A model generated the notes under the pieces. That model had not been told where the DNA came from and made no database searches. It was given only the letters and a program-made list of their open reading frames with translations. Of a stretch of DNA of 32,462 bases, positions 1-9,000 are shown piece by piece (position 1 is the stretch's first letter; the number at the start of each line of letters is the position of its first letter). The stretch comes from Nephromyces sp. MM_2019. Its lineage: Eukaryota > Apicomplexa > Aconoidasida > Nephromycida. The DNA lies in the NCBI GenBank assembly GCA_015657535.1, contig JADHZB010000347.1, forward strand, positions 12,501-44,962, written 5' to 3'. The position numbers were made by a program, and so were the translations under genes.

Positions 1-61
1 ACCGTAATAACCAACCGGGCATTTAATTTCTACCCCATTATTATTAAAGGGTATATACGTT
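1..61 (-). CDS. Exon of GCC2/GCC3 protein (open at window edge)
   Basis: Acceptor CACAG at 64-62, entered in phase 2. It reads TYIPFNNNGVEIKCPVGYYG and so opens the ninth GCC2/GCC3-type unit (CPVGYYG). A second possible acceptor, GGTAG closer to the cysteine, would break the reading phase and was not used. The exon continues outside the window. Confidence 0.75.
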
Positions 62-62
62 C

Positions 63-93
<31 letters not shown>

Positions 94-225
94 ATGTTAT
101 GTGTATTTGTGTATATGTTATGTGTGTTTGTGTATATGTTATGTGTGTTTGTGTATATGTTATGTGTGTTTGTGTATATGTTATGTGTGTTTGTGTATAT
201 GTTATGTGTGTTTGTGTGTATGTAT

Positions 226-257
<32 letters not shown>

Positions 258-410
258 GTTTATGTGTGTGTATTGTGTGTGTGTGTGTGTGTGTGTGTAA
301 TATGTTTATGTGTGTGATTTTGTGTGTGTATTGTGTGTGTGTGTTTGTGTGTGTGTATTGTGTGTGTGTGTTTGTGTGTGTGTATATGTTATGTGTGTTT
401 GTGTGTATGT

Positions 411-452
<42 letters not shown>

Positions 453-1460
453 GTTTATGTGTGTGTATGTGTGTTTGTGTATGTATGTATGTATTGTGAG
501 TGTGTGTGTATTGAATGTGTGTGTGTGTATGTTGTGTGTAGGTATCTGAGTGTGTGTATGTGTGTTGTGTGTAGGTATCTGTGTGTGTATGTGTGTTGTG
601 TGTGTTTGTGTATGTCTGTGTGCCTGAGTGTTTGTGTGTTATGTGTATATAGATGTGTGTATGTGGGTATACATGTTTGTGTGTATCCATATTTTACCCT
701 TTAGTTGCTTCTTCACCATCTGGTGTAGGGCTCGTTGACCCTTCTAAACATTTATAACCACCAAAGCAAGGTTTACACACACCTTCACCAGGAAGTGAGT
801 ATGAGCCTCTTGCACATTTTACTGGGGGGAGAGTAGGATCATCACAACTATGGCCTATACAAATATATATATACATATGTAGGTGTGTGTGTTTGTGAGT
901 GTATATATGTAAGTATTTGTTTGTGCTCCTATGTGTGTCTATACTGTTATGTGTGTATGTATACTGTTAACTGTGTATGTATACTGTTAACTGTGTATGT
1001 ATACTGTTAACTGTGTATGTATACTTTCTATGTGTGTGTTTATGCTTTTATGTGTAAGTGTATACAGTAATCTGTGGGGGAATACACTTATGTGTGAGTG
1101 TATACTGTTAAGTATTAGGTATATGTGTTTGATTATATATACTCCGATAAGTACAAGTAAATCTAATGTGTGTATATTTCAAATATATATAATTTAATTA
1201 TTTACTCACCAGCAAGGCAGGGTAAGCATTCTATAGACCCTTGAGATGAATACTCTATAATTGGTAGGCATTGTGTTGGTGGTTGGAAAATAGTTTTACA
1301 CATTGAACCAGCTGGACATGTTGTACACACAGTCTCACCCTTTTAATTTATCATAAACACACACACACACAAACAAATATATATATATATTATAAATACT
1401 ATATAATATGATAGCTGTGTATATAAAAATAGATCAAAAATGTATTTAGATTTTTATTGC

Positions 1461-1505
<45 letters not shown>

Positions 1506-2942
1506 ATAAGATATAATACATTTTTCTGTGTGTGTGTGAGTCTAGATATATCAAATAATAAATATAAAAGTGTGTGTAATATGAATAAATCCAAAAAGAT
1601 ATAAAAAAGTGTGGGTGTTTACAAATAAATCCAATTAGATATATATAAATGTGTGTGTATGTGTGCAAAAATATATATATTACCAATAATGAGTATGATC
1701 CTTGTGGACAATATTCAGTTAAATATGTGTCTAATGGGTTGTCAGTACATTTTTGGCCTGCTGGGCAAATTATACATTTACTTTGGCCTTTTAATGTTTT
1801 TATATAGCCAGTTGGGCATGACTAATGTTACACACACAATATATATTTCGAAATGTGTGTACTATATAGGTTTAAATAACTTTAATATATTCATCGTGTG
1901 TGTATATATTGGATATATTTGATGTGTTAATGTGTATATTATGTATGCATTATATATATTAATGAATCAATGTGTGTATTATATATGTCTTAGATATATT
2001 TAACAAATTGATGTGTATGTATATATTTAGAAAAATTGATATTCATTCATAAAAGTTTGTATTTATATTTAAATATGAATATTTTTATCTGTATCATCTG
2101 AATTTGTTCATGTAATATCTATGAATCAATTTGTTTGTATAATTACATGTATATAATTAAATGTATGTGTGTATATGTGTCTATATATACATGTACGTAT
2201 GCGTATATGTATGTATATGTGTGCGTATGTGTATGTGTGTGTGTGTATGTGTATGTGTGTGTATGTGTGTGTATGTATGTATGTGTGTGTGTGTGTGTGT
2301 GTATATGAGTGTATGAGTGTATGTGTGTGTGTGAGTGTGTATGTGTGTATGTGGGTGTGTGTGTGAGTGTGTGTATGTAAATACATATAATTACCAATTT
2401 TTCAGTAGGTGCGGGACACTTATATCCAGATTCACACACATTACATATACTAGCCCCAATATTACTATAATAACCGATAGGGCAATTTTGTGGTTGTATA
2501 TAAGTAGGGCCAGGGCAGAATGTACCCTCTGGACAATTTACACACTCAGCCTGATTTAGTAGGGAGTATTTACCTGGCTCACAGTTTATAGGGGTAGACT
2601 GATTATCTACACACATCTGATCTGATATTGTAATAATATATAACTCATTTATATACATATATAAATATGTATATATATATATATATATATATGTTGGATT
2701 GCTGTAGTTATACATTATATATATGTGGATATCTATTTTGTATATATTCATACATATATCTATTGTAAAAGATGTATATATAACTTTTAGAAAAAAGTTA
2801 TATATAAGAATAAATGTTGGTAATATGTTTGTTTATAAATATGTATATATATATGTTATGTGTGTATGTGTACATATATGTGTGTATATGTGTGTGTATG
2901 TACATGTTTAGATATGTGTATGAACATCTGTATCTATATGTT

Positions 2943-2979
<37 letters not shown>

Positions 2980-4972
2980 ATGTGTACGTGAAAATATGCT
3001 TTTATATGTCTACGTGAATATGAAGTTGTGTATATATATTTGTGTATATATATATTTGTGTGTATATATATAAATATTTATAAAATTGATTTACTAATAG
3101 GGCAAGCCTTGCAAAATAATTGGGCGATTTCATCAGTGTAAGTACCAACTGGGCAAGCAATTGGGCCAGCAGTTCTATCTATACAATAATGGCCAATAGG
3201 ACAAGGTGTGCATTCCAATTCATTATTAAGACTAATAAATAAATACACACACACCAATATAAATATATATACACACAAGAAGAATAATGTGTCATTGTTC
3301 GCTATAATATTATCTATATAAATATACAAAAAAATATGTATATACACTTACTCAAAGATATATAAGTGTATATGTAATGTGAGTATATACATCAAAATAA
3401 ATTTTTTCATATAATAAAAATTTATATTGATCTATACACACACATAAAAGTATAACATCAGGTCAATATATGTATATACAAATAAATTAGTTTATAAAAA
3501 TACCTATAATATCCAGGTTCACATAATTCTACTGATTTTAAACAGCTCCAACCAGCTGGGCAGAACGTACTATCAAATACTTCAATGTGTGTGTGTGAGA
3601 GAGAAATAATAGGTATATAAAACTCAGTCATAAAGTGTGTATTTTCTGGGATGTTATGGGTCACTCTAATTACACTAGGAGATTGTTCATATGTTGTGTA
3701 GCAATAAAGCATATTCTCTGTGTTATCATCATCTACACACACATATATATTATGATTATAATGTGTAAGAAATAATACACATTTAAGAAATCTTTATTAA
3801 TAAATAGCATATATAAGAAACAAACACACATTTTTACTATACACAAAATATACACATCGCACCCCTTATACGTAAATATAAATAGTCATATACACATATA
3901 TTACACATGGGGTAAAATATTCATATACATATGACCCATCATACAAACATATATAAAAAATGAACTTGAAATCGCAGATCAAGTACATCGCCACACACAC
4001 AACGCACAACTCATCACACATATCATCACACACACACACACGTACTTATGGATACACTGAAATTTTGAGGTGTGTAATAATTATTTATATCAAAAGTAAA
4101 TTGTGTGTGTTCAACTGTGGCTGATAAATTACAAAATAGTTTAATTATTAACGAAAATGGTGGTTTTCTTTTAAGTAGAATTTGGCCAGTAAATCCAGAG
4201 GTATGATAAATAAATGGGGGTAAACCTCTAATAATTAACTAATAATAAAATGTGTAAAAATTTGATATATACAATAGCAAGTTTGTGTGTATGTGTTTGT
4301 GTGAAGTGTGTTTGTTGTGGGTGGGTCTTATGTGAGTTTGTTATGGGTGTATGTTGAGTGTTTCTGTTGTGGGTATAAGTATGTGTGTGTGTATGATGTA
4401 TAGATGTGTTTATATTGGATGTGTAGGTGTGTTTATATTGTATGTGTGTGTGTATGATGTATAGATGTGTTTATATTGGATGTGTAGGTGTGTTTATATT
4501 GGATGTGTAGGTGTGTTTATATTGGATGTGTTTGTGTATGATGTATAGATGTGTTTATATTGTATGTGTAGGTGTGTTTATATTGGATGTGTAGGTGTGT
4601 TTATATTGGATGTGTAGGTGTGTTTATATTGGATGTGTAAGTGTGTTTATATTGGATGTGTAGGTGTGTGTATATATGAAGTGTATGTGTATAAATATAT
4701 GTATTGTAACCTCCAATCCTTCATTATCCCATATCTGAAAGGTGAGTGTGTTATTTGGCTTTATGGTATAACCACTTTCAGTGTTTACAGTGTGTGTAAC
4801 TGTGGCATTTATAGTTTGAGTCATATAATCCTAAAATATCAAATACACACATTTGTACATGTATTCATAATTTTTTAAATAGGTACATATATAAAATTAA
4901 AATATGACAAGTACATAATCAATAGGCTTTAAAGTTTTAAATACAGAAAGAAAAGCAGATAAGAAGACACAA

Positions 4973-5023
<51 letters not shown>

Positions 5024-8000
5024 AAGAAACATACATAAACACACACTAACATACATACACATACATACACACGTACACATACATACACACACATAAACAC
5101 ACACACACATACACACACACAGAATTATATAAATTGATATGAGGCCTTGTGTGGGTGCGTATACACACATTTATAACAAATCTTAAGTATACACAAAAAT
5201 CATTGAACAAATACATTTGTATAGACATTATAAATGTATACAATACACATATACATATTCTTAAATTTACATGTATAGAATATAAATAAACATGTACACA
5301 CATACACACATTTTACTACCAATAAGATCATGAAACACACACGCACATACATACAATAACTTGTATCAAAATATATATATAAAATAAAACAAAAAGCATA
5401 GAAATAAATGTGTATATGTCTAAGTAATGCATATATATATCTTAAGTATGTGTGTGAATTACAAGCTAAAAAAATTTGAATAAGTTTATATATATTTGTG
5501 TATGTGTGTGGAATTAGTAGGTTTAAGTGGTTATGAGTCCTTTGACTAATTTATTTGCATTAAGGTATGTGTAAATGTTGGTGAGGATGAGTGCGTGTAC
5601 AAATGTGTTTGTAAAAATACGTGTATGTCAATCTATGTGTGTAAATGTGTGTCTGTGTATGTGTCAATTATTGTGAGTATGTTTGTGTCAATATGTGTGT
5701 ATGTCAATACATGTGTATGTGTGTGTGTGTATGTGGTAATGTGTGTATATCTATATATATATCTTAATCTACATTTTACATTTGTAAATTTTTGATTGAG
5801 TTTAGATAAACACGCATATGTTTAAATTGTGCGAGAAAAATGTGTAAGTGTACATACCAAATTTCGAATAGTTTCATTTTTAGTATCCGAAACAACTAAC
5901 TCTATGTTTTGTGTGTAATTCCAATTATCCATATTAAAATATAAAAATTTTGAACTTTTTAATATCAAATGATTATCAGGTTCGACCTCAATTTCCACTT
6001 GGTTGTTATTAGTTGGTTGTGATGATAATTTCATATTGTAAGTGATCTACACACATTCATTTATATTATATTTATACACAAATATTTCAACCCAATGAGT
6101 GTATATGTGTATTGATATACATTTACAGTGAAAATTGATATATACGCACACAACATGGAATGTGTACAAATTATCTTAAATTTGTTTCTTAAAATCATCA
6201 GAAGCATGTATATAAAGAATTTATCTCATTTATATATTCAATTTCTCTTAAACACACACATAATTAATTCCTCACATACATAAATAATTAATTCCTCAAA
6301 CAAATACATAATAAATTCCTCATACACACACACATAATTAATTCCTCACACGCACACACACGAAATTAATTCTTCACACACATACAGATAATTAATTTCT
6401 ACACACACACAGGGCATACACATACACACACTCACACACACACAAAACATACACACAGCCAAACACACACACACATATTGATCATTGATATACACGCATT
6501 ACTTCACACATACCTTATCTCCATCATAATATTGATTGAGTGTGTTATCTGTGTAAATAAACTTGTAGTCATTATCGATAATGTGTAAATACACTTTGTT
6601 TGTGTTAACCCAATTTATATTATCTTGTTTCCAATGAATATCATCAGTTGTTATTGTGTGTGTAACATAATAATAGTGGCTATATGCACCCGATGTGTAT
6701 GCGCCATAAGCTATGTTATCATCAATGGCCTATTAATGCACAAAAAATATAATTATTGTCTTGTGTATTAATTTGTGTGTGTGTATAAATTTGGTGGAAA
6801 GAAAGTGATGTATTCATTATGAAATTTGGGGGTAAATACACTTGTTATATATGTGAAAAATTGTGGGGGGGGGGGAAATTAAATCCAACAAACACACACA
6901 TTTATGTATATACAGCTAGATAAAAATTAAATTTTAATACCCCAAAATAGTTTGATCGGGTCGAATATGACATATTCAAACATATATAAATATATTTATC
7001 AGTGTGTATATAGAATACAAACTAGGTATATAAAATACACATATAGTAGACATGAAAGCACACATACAACATACATATACACACACACACACACAACACA
7101 CACACAACACATATAACATACATACACACAACACATATAGCATACACACACACAGCACATATAGCATACACACACACGACATATATAGTATACATACACA
7201 TATTACAATTGTAAAATATACTTGCGCAAAAATTAAAAAACACAAATATACCACATGCAAAACACAGACATATTACAAAACAAAACACACACACTATACA
7301 AATAATACACGCACACACAATACAATATATATGTTCATTTATATAGATATACACACTTACTTCAAGTTTTATAGGTTGTGGTGTGTTATAATTTTGAGGT
7401 GTAAATGTAACTTTTTCAGGACTAATTAAAATTGGGGGATTGTTAATAATTTCACCATCTAAGTGTGTAATTTGAAAATTAACAGTTACATCAAATTTGG
7501 GTGAATTATAACCAAATTTTGCCCCCAAATAAATTTCATAAATGAATTTTGATTTAAACAAGTCGCTATGATGTTTGCCTTCAAAAATATGTGCATAATT
7601 GGGTAGTATGATTTGGCTGTCTGAAAATGTGTGTATAGCGTGTGTGTCAATACTAATGATTGGTTCACCATATGGGTAATAAATCTGTATGATCATAAAA
7701 CATGTTTTGTTTATTTTGATGTATATATATATATATGTGTATTGTGTGTATATAGGAGTTGGTGAGGAGGCTTGTGTTGTGTATATTTGTGTAATGTGTG
7801 TGGGTAAAAGGATTTAAATGGTATATATATGTGGCTTATGTATGTATATATGTAGTTTATGTATGTATATATATGTGTGTAATTCTGTGTATATGTGTGT
7901 GGCGAAAAATATATATATTCAAGATTTTTCTTGTTTTATAGTTATAAGTCCTAATGTATTGAGTTTTGATATGCAAGTGTATGTGTGCTTGCATGAGTGT

Positions 8001-8963
8001 GCTAATATATTTATATAAAAGCTTGTTGCTATATAGTTAAATTTATCAAGGGGTACACTTATGTTAAAAACAACTAAGCTATTTTAATTAACACAATAAT
8101 AAAATAATACCCTAAATATTAGTTTTTGAATGTATAGTCATAAATAAAACCTAAATATCCCTCTAAACATAATATACATATTTTCACATATACCATACAC
8201 ACACTCACCCCTAGATATGCATATATTATATTCCCTTCCTGTACACACAAATGGTCCAGCCCATACACTCCTCTCCCACCCCGTACACACACATATCCCG
8301 CTAACTATATAGCACCTCTCCAACCCGTACACATGCTTCTCCCTAACCATACATACACATATATCTAACCATACATACACACCTAACCCTAACTATACAT
8401 ACACACATATCTAAATATACATAAACACACTTCCCCCGTAATCCTACACACAGACTATAACCTTCACTGACCCTCCTTAAATCTATATAATTATTTTGTA
8501 TATTAATATACCCTTAAGAAATATGAACCAATTGTGTTAATCTTGAGTTGGTCTAAAATAATTTCGCCACTCATTAAGATGTGTGAAGAGTATGATATAG
8601 CATGCTGGTAAGTAGGGTTAAGTGATGTGTATAGGTCTACCAGTAAGCCATCAATAGTGTGTGTATCAGTCACATGATTTTCAAATTCATCCAACACAAA
8701 CAAACTTATATGGAATGTGTAATAAGTTAACAAAGGTGTAGGTGGATGTGTGTGTAAAATTAAATTTGAGGGTACACTTGATTTTACAAAAAATGAGTTA
8801 GACTCTCCCTTTATTGGGGAGTTAGGTGCGGCCTGTTCAACCACTATTCTAAACAGGCCTTTCTTCTTAATAATTACACCTGTAATACTAGCTTGTCCAT
8901 TAACCAATGTTATGGTTGTATGTGTAATGGAATATTGGGTAGTATCTGAAATTAAATGTGTAT

Positions 8964-9000
<37 letters not shown>

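Noticed and set aside
64..704. Overlapping Cys/Val/Tyr and His/Thr frames of 60-160 codons on both strands
   Set aside because: They are translations of TG/CA repeats inside an intron and carry no domain or codon signal.
2126..2751. His/Thr-rich extension downstream of the exon at 2395-2621
   Set aside because: The frame simply reads through the donor GTAATT into the CA-sense repeat; the real exon stops at 2395.
6976..7429. Cys/Val-rich and His/Thr-rich frames
   Set aside because: Shadows of an intronic CA-rich minisatellite.
8378..8395. CCTAACCCTAAC resembling a telomere repeat
   Set aside because: Only about two units, embedded in degenerate CTAACC/CATACAC repeats inside an intron; not a telomere or an internal telomeric array.
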